Assembly: GCA_015183035.1 (NCBI GenBank)
Contig: JACZZP010000009.1
Span: 248,001 to 312,000 of the forward strand
From: Meloidogyne chitwoodi
Lineage: Eukaryota > Nematoda > Chromadorea > Rhabditida > Meloidogynidae
DNA length: 64,000 nt
Reading direction: 5' to 3'
The notes beneath the pieces are model-generated. The model did no database searches. It was not told the DNA's origin and was given only the letters and a program-made list of their open reading frames with translations. Below are positions 24,905-35,785 of this stretch, piece after piece. The position numbers and the translations under genes are program-made. Numbering within the stretch: the stretch's first letter is position 1; each line of letters opens with the position of its first letter.

Positions 24905-27900
24905 ATATAATTAAAAAAAATTAAAAAAAATATTTTTTCCATTTTCTAATAATTTTCTAGATCTACAAGAATAAATTTGAATTTTTTAAACAATTCTAAA
25001 AATATTTAAAATTATAATAAAATTATTGGTTTTATCTCTCCTTTTGCTTCAACTCCCAAACCTCTCTTTTCATTTTATGCCCATTCTGGACAAAAATATA
25101 ATAATTTTTAATATTCTTTTGCTTTTGTTAGACCGGTTTTTATTCCTTATCCTTTTCTTTCCAAATATTTATTATTATTTTTTTTCCCGTGTTCTCTCCA
25201 CAATCTTTTTATCCTTTTTTCCCCAACTTCCGTCGGCTCTTTTATTTATTATTTTTCCCATAAAATTTTTTTTTCGGCCTAACTTGTCATTATCCATCTC
25301 TCGACATATCAAAAACCACTGCACAACTTTTGTGTTGCGGCGATGAACGTAAAAAGGCTAAAAATATAACATACTTATTTTCCCTCACAGCCTTAATCAC
25401 CCTAGAAAAGTGCACATTTTCAGTCTTATTCAGTTGATTCGCAGCCTTAAAACTTTATAAGGAATGAAATAATTTGATGAGTTCTCAATAATTTTGAATA
25501 GAGAATTAAATTTACTATAAAATGTATCCAAATTAAAATTATTTATTTTATTTCAAACAAGTTGTGTGTTAAAAACATCTCAAAACGCGCATTTTTACCA
25601 GTTTTTTGACCACAACTTTTTTCACTTTCATTCAAAAAATTTGAATTATTTATATTTTGTAGCAAATTCAATCCTCTATCGATTTATATCAAAAGCATTC
25701 GAATTGATTTATTATTTTTTGAGTTATGATCATCAGACTAGACTTGGTCAGAACCTCCCCATTCTCGGCTAATTATGTCTTAAAATCTCCCGTGAAAATA
25801 AATTTAGCATGTTTCCAATCCTTTCATTTTTTATACTCCTCCAAACAAGTAAAAAAGAGGGAAAAGAGTTGAAGGATTAACCTAAATTATTTTTTTCTAT
25901 TCCAGTCGGATTATACTTTTTTGCTTTTTTTAAATACTTTCACTTTTAATGTTGCTTCAAGGTTGAAATAATAAATTATTTTTTTATTTTATTGTTTATA
26001 AAACTTTTTTAAATTTAAAAAAAAAAATTTTTTTAATTTTGTTAAATTTTAAAAATATTTAAATAAAAATTGCCTGAGGGCATGAAAATAAAATTTGCAA
26101 TTTTAACCTTTATTCTTTGTGAAAAGTTTAAATTTATCTTTTTTGCATTTTATAACAAATTTAATTAATTTTCTATCGAATAATAGAAAAAATAAAAAAA
26201 TTTATTTAAATCAAACACAAGTTTTTTGGCTATAACATTTAATAAAATGAATAAATCAGAATGATCCCGCTGGGAAAAATATTCCCCAAATTCAGAGCTT
26301 TCGTTTTATATAAAAATTGTTTTAATTGAGATTAAATTAAAAAAGTTAAGGACCAAAAAACGCAAAGTACTTCACTCACGCCTACAACTCTTAATTCACT
26401 CTTCTTTAATCAAGTTTTTAGTTTTTTTCTTTTTTTTTCTACAACTTTCATTATCTTGTTTTTCTGGCCTATAATTATATTTAAGCTCAGAATTAATTGC
26501 AATTTTTCCCTTTCCATATTCTCTTCACTTGTAATTTCCGCATACTTTTTAATAAAACTTAAGTAGCTCATTTTATATAATTAATAACATGTTTTCTATG
26601 AATTTTTACAACTTTAACTAGTATAAAAATAAAATTACAAATGTTTATTTATTTGTGGATTATTAAATGTTGTAAAGTTTTAAGTTTGTAATATTACTTA
26701 ATTGTTAGATTTCAAATTTTAGTTGTTGTTTAAGTTTTTAGGTTTGTAATATTACTTAATTGTTAGAGTTTAAGTTTTTTTAGATTTATCATATAAAACC
26801 AATTAAATTTTTAAAAATATTAAATTATGTTTTAATTATAAATTTTCTTCCTCTATATATCTTAAAATCGTTCTTTCAAAAATAGGCCAATAATAAAAAA
26901 TAATAGCACAATTAAAATCCAAAAAATGTTTTTTTAATGTCCTCCTTATTTTTTATACATAACGATTTTTATTTTCTTTACAATTCTTTTTTTAGTGTGT
27001 GAATATATAACAAGCCAAAAATTAACAAGTTTCAGCAAATGATGTAATTTTACAATATAAGGAGGGATATAACAACCACCAATTTATTATTTTTTCTCTT
27101 TCTTCTTATGACTTAAGCTTTTATACTTTTCTTATTTTTGATCGCGCAATTTTCAAAAAGAAGAATTCTTCACGTGGCTAACGGCAATAGGGCCTTTTCT
27201 TATTTTTAATTATTTTAATAATTGACTAAACTTAAAACTTTTTTCTATTGTACAGAAATTAAGTTTTACAAAAGCAGGCGTAAGTTTGTAATGTTTAAGT
27301 GCAAGTTTTAAGTTTGTAATGTTTTAAGTGCAAGTTTTAAGTTTATAAAAATTTATTTGTTAAGCTAAGTTTGTAATGTTTTAATTGTCTGTTTTTTGTC
27401 TTGTTTTAAGGGAAATAAATTTAAAATATCTAACGGGCGGCGTTAGATTTTATGAAACAGACGTTAAATATAAATTATGTTTATAGGAATATTGTTGTAA
27501 AAAAATCTTTTTTAAGTAAGCAATATTTTATTCTTCAATTATTAACCCTTTCGGCAATTTGGCAATAAATAGAGACCAATTTTGTATATAAGAAAAAGTT
27601 ATTAAAAAGGCATCCGTTCATTTATGGCGGGATTTTTCAGATTTTTCCTCGAAAAACCGGTCTAATTTTCTTTCTTTTCTCTTTTTTCTCCTTACCAGGT
27701 ATATATAATATATATGGGGCCATCATTTTTTAGTCTCCAACCGCAGAAAACAGCATTTTTCTGCAGTAACAGAAACATTAATTTGCCTGCGCGGAAACCT
27801 CTTACTGCCGCCCTTCTTTTTTGCTTTTTTTTAATATATTTTACCCAACTTTTCTTCATTTTAATATATATATTCCCGTCTCCTTCCTTGTATCATAAGT

Positions 27901-28342
27901 CCTTCAACTAATTTTTTCTTTTTTTAATGCCATTATTTTTCTTTAAAAAATTAATTTTGGCATCCCATTATATAAAAATACAAAATAAATAATTAATTTT
28001 CTAATTAGCTTTTTTTGAATTTTAAGTAAACAATTTATAAAAAATATGATTACATAAAGAGTGCATTAAAGAAATAATTTATTTTTATTAAATAGGCGTT
28101 AACATTGTATAGTTGTCAACATTTAAGTTTGCAAACTTATATTCTTTTAAATGTTTTGCAAGTTTTTAAGTTTTTCAAGTTTTTGTTTAAGTTTGATATT
28201 TATATTTGCATTTTTAATTTTGTAAAAGTTTAATGTTTTACAATTTTTAAGTTTGTAAAAGTTAAATATAATTTTTTATCTTTTACATATAAAACTTTAA
28301 TAATACAGTTTTATGTAAGGTAGAAGTGTGGTAGTATAGTCC
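24905..28342. other. Long intergenic region, no gene supported
   Basis: About 3.4 kb of AT-rich sequence. It contains a degenerate fold-back family copy (about 25430-25775, right arm TTTGTAGCAAATTCAATCCTCTATCG) and clusters of AAGTTTGTAATGTTTTAAG repeats (26680-26780 and 27260-27430). The open frames at 25026-25346 and 27714-27911 are Phe/Leu-rich pyrimidine tracts and look spurious. Confidence 0.5.
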
Positions 28343-30468
28343 ATGCTCCCGATTGACGCTGATCAACAACCTATTCTACACCAAATTAAGACTGAACCTG
28401 AATTAATTACCGCAAAAAACAACGTAAATTTATTGAAAAATACATCCATAATAAAACATTATTTTTTGGAACCAATATTTACACCCCAACCAATTATTGA
28501 TACCTCCACACCTGAGAGTTTGGAACGAGATTTTCACGCCTGGATGAAGGTTGGGAAAATTATAAAAAGAAAAATTATTATTTTTCCTTAATTAATTTAT
28601 TTATTTAAATATAAAAATCATATATTTCTCCCCTTTAACCATAATTACTAATTTTCCTTTCTCAACTTTCATTTTTACCTGTCATTAATTAAATTATTAA
28701 AAAAGAACAAAAAAACATTTAGTTTGGCTGTTAAGAAAATAAAGTAAAATAAACACATTTTTGCCGCAATTATTAAACTTTCTATAAAATAATCATTAAT
28801 CACTTGTAAAAGTATTCAAAGAAAAAGTCTATTCATAAAAACAAAAACAACATTCTCCCCTTATTTTACGCATTTTGTTTATCAAATTGTAAAACAACAA
28901 AAAATTTATTTTTATAAGCAAAATTATTAAAAAAAAAACCTCAATTCTTTTTTGGTAAAAAGGTTGTGCGCGCAACACTCCAACTTTGTTTATGTAGCAG
29001 GCGTCAATTTTTATTTAATGCAGCAGGCGCAGTTTTGATACAAAACATTAGGTTTTCTTAAGCAGGCGTCAAGTTTTATTTATATAATAAACATCAAGTT
29101 TTATTTATAAATCAAATATTAAGTTTGCGAAAATTCAATATTTTTATGCACAACCGTAGTATGATTTCCAACTTTTTTATTTATTTATTAAATCGTCAGC
29201 AAAAATATTGTGTTTTGTACTGTTTGTTTGTTTTTACAAATTGAGACAAATGAACGAGAAAAGTTTAATAATAAGAGTAAAGATAGTGTTATAGTTTTTT
29301 GCAGTAGTAAATCAGCAGGAAATAAAAATATCAGCAATTTTGCTTAATTTTTGATAAAACAGGAATTTATTTTACAGTATTTATTAATTAATATTTTTTG
29401 CTTTTTAATAATAAAATGATCTTTGATTATTTTATAATTATTTATTTTGGACTTGGAAATTTAGAAATTTTCAAACAAAAAATTAAAAAAAATTAAATTT
29501 TCAGGGCGAATTGAAGACGAATAAGAATTTCACATCATTAGAGCCTGTCAGCATGTATTTAAGTCCTTTAAAAGGAAAATTAAATACAACAATAAGTTCA
29601 CTCCCTTTGGATGATCGTTACTCTCCTCAACACTACTATTCTCTACAACCATTTTTACCTTTTTCAAATGAAAATGAAAGACGATTTAGTTTACCTTCAT
29701 TAAGATTTAAGGTGTTTTTACCTTTTAACCTCAATAAATTTAAAAAAATTAATTTTCTTAAAGGACAATTGTTTTGTTTTACCATCAGCAGGGCAGAGCC
29801 CTTCAAGTTCCACTCATTCTTCTTCATCTGAAGGATCCCCACAAATACAAAGATTAAATGAATGTGAACAATTTTTCCCAATGGGTGGATTATTGACTAA
29901 TAGAGAAATTACAAGGCCTTCTATTGATGTTATTAATGCTTCTCAGATTGATTCTTCTGCAAGTCGAAGTTCAGGTAGGAGCTATTTGAGTCTGGACTTA
30001 TTTTTGAATTTAATCAAATAAAGGTGTCAATCAGTTGGGTAGAACATATTCACCAGGACTGCCTTTATCAATGAGTGAACGTCAACAAATTGTAGATTTA
30101 CATAAATCAGGATGGAAAATTTGTGATATCTCCAAGTTAGAATTTTTTAAATTAATTAATTATTTATTTTTTTAATTTTTGAGATGTCTTTGTGTAACAC
30201 ATAGCTGTGTTTCCAAAATTTTACAGAGGTTTGGCACATAAAATCAATTTTTAATTAAAATATCTAAAAATTAAGATACCGTACCACAGGGTCGGTTAGG
30301 CCAAAAGATGCTAAAGAAGGCAGACAAGAAAGTCCATTGGTTTCTGCCATTAGAGACTACAGAATGCGCTTAGGTATAGTTAGACAATCTGAGATTAGAG
30401 AGCAATTAATACGTGATGGTTTATGCAGGAGAGAAAATGCTCCCTCACGTTCATCAATAAACCAGTAA
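28343..30468 (+). CDS. Paired-domain (Pax-family) transcription factor
   Basis: Six exons: 28343-28549, 29505 to about 29711, about 29790-29974, 30024-30135, 30184-30228 and 30276-30468. The N-terminal half is Ser/Pro/Leu-rich and unrecognised. The last three exons encode a paired domain: GVNQLGR, then RQQIVDLHKSGWKICDISK, CLCVTHSCVSKILQRYRTTG, SVRP, then the C-terminal RED subdomain (SAIRDYRMRLGIVRQSEIRE, LCRRENAPSRSSIN). The usual GG.F.NGRPLP turn is replaced by GRTYSPGLPLS, and the GG/KP.VAT linker is divergent (KDAKEGRQESP). The protein stops right after SSINQ, or splices at CCA|GTAATT into a further exon I cannot find; no homeodomain was seen. The exon 2/3 frame is uncertain: the obvious donor at 29712 does not keep phase, and an earlier GTTTAC donor would. 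Sequence-specific DNA binding is family knowledge. Confidence 0.85.
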
Positions 30469-31216
30469 TTTATTTATTTGTAAAACATCCCACAAACATT
30501 TAAGTATTTTACGAACAAAACTTAATAACACTGTTGATCGAAACATCAAAACTGAAGCAAATAAGCATAAATAATAGTTAGTGAGAGAATACTAGACAGC
30601 AATAAAATGAATAGACAGCAAATAATTGAAACTTTATTTTTAATAAAATTCGAGAAAGAAAGTAAACAAGTTTTTTAGAATAATGTTAGAGCAATAAAAC
30701 ATTTTACAAACTTAAAATAAAAAAATTTCATTAAGTCAAAACTTTACAATATTACAAACTTTAAAACAAAACATGTTAAAAAACATCCAAAACATGTTTT
30801 GGATGTTTGAAATAATAAAAATAAGTTTAAAGAAACAATTTGTAAAACATTCACAAAGCATTAAACAAACTATAAATTATAGTTTGTAAAGTTTAAAAAT
30901 ACAAGTTTGTAAAACTATTAATCTATAAGCATTTGATTTGTTTAAATTACTTTATTTAAAATCACTAATATTTTTTATTTAAATTTCTATTTATTTTTGT
31001 GATAAATCTTTGTTGATAAAATGTTTCAATTAAAACATGTTAAAAACACTGCCGAATTTATTTTTTATATTCCAATTAATTTCTTTGACTTCTTAACTTT
31101 TTTATTATTTAACCCACCCTTTTATTAAATTAAAATTGAATAAATAATTTAATTGTTTTTATTAAAGTTTTAACAGTTTAAAAGTGTAAAATTGTATTAA
31201 TAAATATTTTTAATCT
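30469..31216. other. Intergenic region, repeats only
   Basis: It contains AAACATTT/AAACATGTTTTGGATG-type short repeats including a palindrome around 30775-30810 (AACATCCAAAACATGTTTTGGATGTT region). No gene was seen. Confidence 0.4.
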
Positions 31217-31747
31217 TCACTCTTTGATAATATTATTTTGAGCGCCCTCAAGTTTAAGCAAGGCCATTTCCTCCTCACCTCCAAGAGGGGGAATTGATGG
31301 AGTCAATTCATTCGGAACGGAGATAGTATCTTTTCTTTCACTAAAACGATGAAAATTAAAAAATAATTTGAATGGAAATTAGCGTTTTTTTCTCACTGAC
31401 CTTATATTTATTGCTACACTTTCCTTTTCTTTAAGTTCCTCTACTTCATAATCAGGCAAAGGTTCAGTAACAACTTCAGGCTCTTCCGCAATACTTCCAT
31501 TATTATTTTTCTTTTTTTCTTCTTCAATATTATTATTTTTAATGTTAGTCCATTCCGTTGGAATACTTGGTCTTTTTGTTGTTGGAATTCTAAAAGTTTG
31601 TTGTTGTAAAAGCCCATATTTATGAGCTATATTTTTATTAATTGTTCTATAGAAGCCTGAATGACTCCCTTTAATTGTTACAAATTCCATTCCAATGCAT
31701 TTTGGACGAGGAATTTGAAAATGGCCGCAAACTGAATCGGCGGCCAT
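31217..31747 (-). CDS. Hypothetical protein, two exons
   Basis: Exon 1 is 31747-31401 and exon 2 is 31340-31217, phase-matched, 156 residues. The N-terminal half looks like a compact conserved domain (MAADSVCGHFQIPRPKCIGM, then GSHSGFYRTINKNIAHKYGL, then FRIPTTKRPSIPTEW). The C-terminal half is low-complexity (Asn/Glu/Lys-rich) and ends KLEGAQNNIIKE. There is no signal peptide or transmembrane segment. I do not recognise the family; the small basic N-terminal domain would fit a mitochondrial or complex-assembly protein, but that is a guess. Confidence 0.6.
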
Positions 31748-32104
31748 TTACCTTATTTTCTAAATTTTAATATAAAACAAATTGTGAATTAAATGTAGTA
31801 AAACAATAAAGTTTAAAATGTTGAGAAAAACAAATTCAAAATGTTTTGGTGTTTTAATGTAAAACAAGCTTAGTATTTTTGTTTGAATTGTTTGGGAAAC
31901 ATTTTAAAAATGTTTTTAAGTATTGAAACAAGCGTAAAAACTTTAAAATGTGTGTATAACTAATTTAAGGTTTATGTTTTGAGAGAAACAAGTTGAATAA
32001 AGTTTGCGAAAATGTTTCAAGTTTGCAATCTTTAATAAATACAGCATGTTTTTGAAGCATATTTTCTGATTGATAACAAAAAATGAAATAAATGTACCCA
32101 TAAT

Positions 32105-32212
32105 AGAGTAAAAAATAATAAAAGCTAATTCCTTTTGTTTCCCCCTACTTTTTGAATCGATCCAACTCTGTCCACCAAATCGGCTTAATCTACACTTCGC
32201 GATGTGATCCAT
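32105..32212 (-). CDS. Possible short membrane-protein exon, weak
   Basis: A frame from ATG at 32212 reads MDHIAKCRLSRFGGQSWIDS then KSRGKQKELAFIIFYSIMG, with protein-like composition and a start of a hydrophobic helix. After a possible donor at G|GTACATTT the frame degenerates. It could be the first exon of a small gene, or an upstream exon of the gene at 31217-31747, but the phases I tried do not join. Confidence 0.3.
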
Positions 32213-33441
32213 TTATTCATTCACCCAACAATCCTTTTATTTTATTAATTTTTTTTTAATATTTTTGGTTATACTTTAGTCTTCTTATTGCCCATTTCCT
32301 CATTTTTATTGGATAAAATATATTTATTTTTAACTGAAGAATTAAAAATTTATTAAATTTATACTGGAAATATAATTAAAAATAAATATTTTATTTATTT
32401 TTAAGAAATTATAAATTTATTTAAGAACATCTAAGGACAAAAACTACCTTTTTTGTGTAAAAAAATAAAATAAAAGAAAATAAATAAAAAAGAAAATTTG
32501 CAACAAATAATAAATATCCCAAATGAATGTTTTATGTCCGTCCCGGACCTTTTAATCAAAAAAAAAAATAAAGATTGCCTATTACTTATTATACCTTCTA
32601 TGTTTGGAGAGACCGGTTGGCGTCAAAAGGCTATTCTCTTCCCTCAACACTTTTTTGTCTTTATATTATTTCTTTTCTTGATAATCCATCAGAAAAATAC
32701 AAAAACAATTTGCCTTGTATTTACAATTAAATATACTAATTTTAACACTAAAAAAAATCAGAGAAAATTAAGAAAATTGTACTCAATTTTGTTGTAGACA
32801 TTAGTAGGGTTTAGACCAAATAACTCGTGAATGAATAAACCTTTCGAAATAAGATTAGTATCATTCGATAGAGAATTAAATTTTTTATAAAAAAATAAAA
32901 AATAAAAATTTTAATTAAAAATGCAGACATGTTATGATTGAAAAACTAAGCATTTTGCGAAAAATAACAGGTTTTTAAATCATAATATTTTTTCTCATTC
33001 ATCTAAAATTTTGATTTCTATTTTGTTTTGTAGCTATTTCAATTCTTTATCGAATGATACCAAAAACTTTTATAATTAGTTAAAATATCCCTACGTTTTA
33101 AGGCTTTGAATCAACTCAGTTTAAGCCTAGATTAATAACAAAAGTAAACAAAAAAATTAAAAAAAAATGAATTTTTTTATTTATAAATAAAATAACCATT
33201 TTATTGAGTTAATAGAACATTAAGAGTTAAATAAAATTAAAAAAATGGAAAGGATAATAAAACATTTACTATTTATTTATTTTTAGTCACCCACTTATTT
33301 TTAAGTTAATTACTCTTTTAAGGTAAAGTTGAGTTGAGAAATTGCAAAGACCTCTAAAATATTTGTTTTATGCATTTGTCCCGTTTAAGGAACTCAATGG
33401 TGGATGTTTCTTAAATGAAAAAAATTAAAAAAAAATTATTT
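32213..33441. other. Intergenic region with a fold-back repeat
   Basis: No gene is supported. A degenerate copy of the fold-back family spans about 32798-33130 (left ATCATTCGATAGAGAATTAA, right TTTATCGAATGATACCAAAA). Confidence 0.5.
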
Positions 33442-34936
33442 TTATTTTACAAGATCACGCTCGCTGACAACCCATTTTGACTTGTCCACAACTGGCCATA
33501 CAATACCAATCTTTAATTTTAATATTTTATTAGAGATAAATTGGAATTTAAAAAAGTTAAAATTTTAATTTTGGTAAATTTATTTTGCGAGAAATTTTTT
33601 TTTAATATTATTCCTTGCAGAAAAGGTAAGGGAGTAACTGAACGCTAAATTCTATAACTCTTGAATAGATAAACATTTTTAAAAGCTATTGATATCGTTA
33701 AATAGAGCAGAATCTAGGCTATAAAATATAAAAAAATCAGAATTTTAGGTAAAATAAAAGAAAAGTTATAAGCAAAAAAGAAACAATTTTTCGAATAAAA
33801 CACCATTTACGCGATTCTTGGACCTTTTAAAAAGAAGCTAATATTTTAAATTTTTTATATTTTGTAGCAAATTTAATTCTCCATCGAATGGTAAATTTTT
33901 ATCTTTAAATGTTTGTCCATTCAAATGTTATAAGGGTTGGCGCTCAGTGTGTCATTTAACACATTACCTGTTCATCAAAAGGGTCAACACCAAATTCTTT
34001 GTCAGAATTGTATTCAGTAGTACACTAAAAACAAATTTAAACATTAAAATAAATTTTAGAAAAAATTTTAATAATTTAAAAGTTACTTTATAGACAACAT
34101 GCGCGCCTTCCTCAGAAATACACTTTAAAAAATAAATAAACCTTTTTAAATTAAATTTAAATTAAATCATTGCCTGAAAGCCATGTAAAAATCCTTAAAA
34201 TATTTTAAAAAAATATTTGAATATTTAAAAAATTATTTTTAACCATCAGGGATCCAAAAAGAAGTCTTTTCTTTAGAGTCAAGAATTATCCCATGCCATT
34301 TACCAAAAGTAGGGGACTCTAAACGGGCATCGATTGCTACATCTAAAAAATATTTTTAAAAATCAGAAATTTCAATTTTTAAGTATTTTAACCATAAATA
34401 GTTCCAACAAGTACTGATACAAGTTTACCCATTCCCTTTTGTGCGTGTAATCCTCTAATAACTCCAAATTGTGAGTAAGAATGATTATCTTGTAAAAATT
34501 GTTCCTCAAACCCTAATTTATCTTTCCACTCGCTAGCATTGTATGATTCACTAAAGAAGCCTCTTTCATCAGGAAATACCTAGGATGGTCGTTAGATTAA
34601 ATTTTAATTCTGATTTTTTAGTTCTAATTTGTTAATTCTGATTTTTTAATTCTGATTTTTTAATTCTGATTTTTTTTAATTCTGATTTTTTTTAATTCTG
34701 ATTTTTAATTCTGATTTTAATTCTGATTTTTTAATTCTGATTTTTTAATTCTGATTTTTAATTCTGATTTTATTTCTGATTTTTTATTTCTGATGTTCAA
34801 TTCTGATTTTAATTCTTTTTTAATTCTAATCTAATAAATATATTTAGCGTTGTACCTTTTGCTTAATAAGTTTAAGTCCTTCAATAGTTGGTAAAGATTC
34901 AATTTGAGGAGAAACTCTTTTCACAACTTGAGACAT
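33442..34936 (-). CDS. rml-3: dTDP-4-dehydrorhamnose 3,5-epimerase (RmlC type)
   Basis: Seven phase-consistent exons: 34936-34856, 34579-34393, 34342-34244, 34193-34174, 34122-34087, 34024-33968 and 33510-33442, 182 residues, the normal RmlC length. Family marks in order are FPDERGFFSESYN, FLQDNHSYSQFGVIRGLHAQ (catalytic-His RGLH block), GKLVSVLVGTIYDVAIDAR, SPTFGKW, FWIPDGFLHGFQ, AHVVYKCTTEYN and the C-terminal VDP.D..IGIVWPV. The enzyme epimerises C3 and C5 of dTDP-4-keto-6-deoxyglucose in dTDP-rhamnose synthesis; nematodes are known to carry this pathway, linked to surface glycans. Exon 4 is only 20 nt and is followed by a GC donor (CAG|GCAATG). The last intron holds a fold-back repeat and the first intron a TTCTGATTTTTTAA array. 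Confidence 0.93.
33617..33962. repeat. Fold-back element copy in last intron of rml-3
   Basis: The left arm has ATAACTCTTGAATAGATAAAC and TAAATAGAGCAGAATCTAGGC-like sequence; the right arm has TTTGTAGCAAATTTAATTCT and CCATCGAATGG. It is a degenerate copy of the family at 2437-2745 and accounts for most of this 457-bp intron. Confidence 0.55.
34600..34820. repeat. TTCTGATTTTTTAA tandem array in rml-3 intron 1
   Basis: About 14-17 irregular copies of AATTCTGATTTTTT (about 12-15 bp). It is the left half of the AATTCTGATTTTTCCGGAAAA module that forms arrays in other introns of this window. Confidence 0.8.
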
Positions 34937-35785
34937 TTTAATAAAATATTAATTAAATATAAAGAGAAAATTAAAAACAAATTTTAAGTAAAATTTGGAT
35001 AAATAAAATATAAATTGAAGAATATTTAAATATAAATAGAAAGAAGATTTAGAAGAAAAGAGGGTTTAAATGAAAGATAAAAATCTATTAAAGGCGGTCA
35101 TTAACAAAAAAGTTAATTAAAATCGATTTCCCAGAAATACAATAATTTTATTAGTTGTAGAAGAGATGAGAGGGATTTAAAAAATATTTTTTAGTTTTTT
35201 TTATTTTTAAATTTTTTTTTATTTTGAAAAAATTTTTTAAAGCCTAAAATTTATTAAGTTTTATTTTTTAGTAATTTTTAAATAATTATTTTTTATTTAT
35301 TTAATATTTACCAATTGTTGGATTCGAACTTATTACCTATATTGATAGCAATTTAGTTGTCTTCCCACTTAACCAATAATTTTTATTTAATTTATTTGTT
35401 TGTAGAGATATCGTTATTTTTCTAATTAGTTGACATTTTGAAATTATTCTTTAAATTATTTTTCTTTGTTTGTAGAGATATCGTTATTTTTCTAATTAGT
35501 TGACATTTTGAAATTCTTTCTTTAAATTTTATTTTTTATGATTTTGGTGTTTCGTTTTCCTTGGGTAACATTTTAGTATAAAAGCTGAATTTTTTCTACA
35601 GTTCATTTTAGTCATTTTTATTCATTTTTATTTCTATGTAACGTTTTGTCGCTTTTTTATCTTTTATTTTCGTATTTCCTTTTTTACTAAAAATATGATT
35701 ACAATTTTTATTTAAATATTTTGATGATATTATTTATTTCGCAAAATTTTTTTTTTAGCAAATTATTTATAAAAAGCTTTAAAAG
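34937..35785. other. Intergenic region with tRNA-like relic and tandem duplication
   Basis: It contains the tRNA-like sequence at 35311-35378 and two copies of a segment of about 60 bp (TGTAGAGATATCGTTATTTT onward) with a 70-bp period, at about 35397-35455 and 35467-35525. The promoter of the PSME4 gene should lie here. Confidence 0.5.
35311..35378 (-). other. tRNA-like sequence (pseudogene or SINE head)
   Basis: On the minus strand an A-box-like TGGTTAAGTGG is followed about 40 nt later by a B-box-like AGTTCGAATCC. I could not form a convincing acceptor or T stem, so a functional tRNA is unlikely. Confidence 0.35.

Noticed and set aside
25026..25346. 106-codon open frame rich in Leu/Phe
   Set aside because: It is a pyrimidine-rich tract without conserved features or splice partners.
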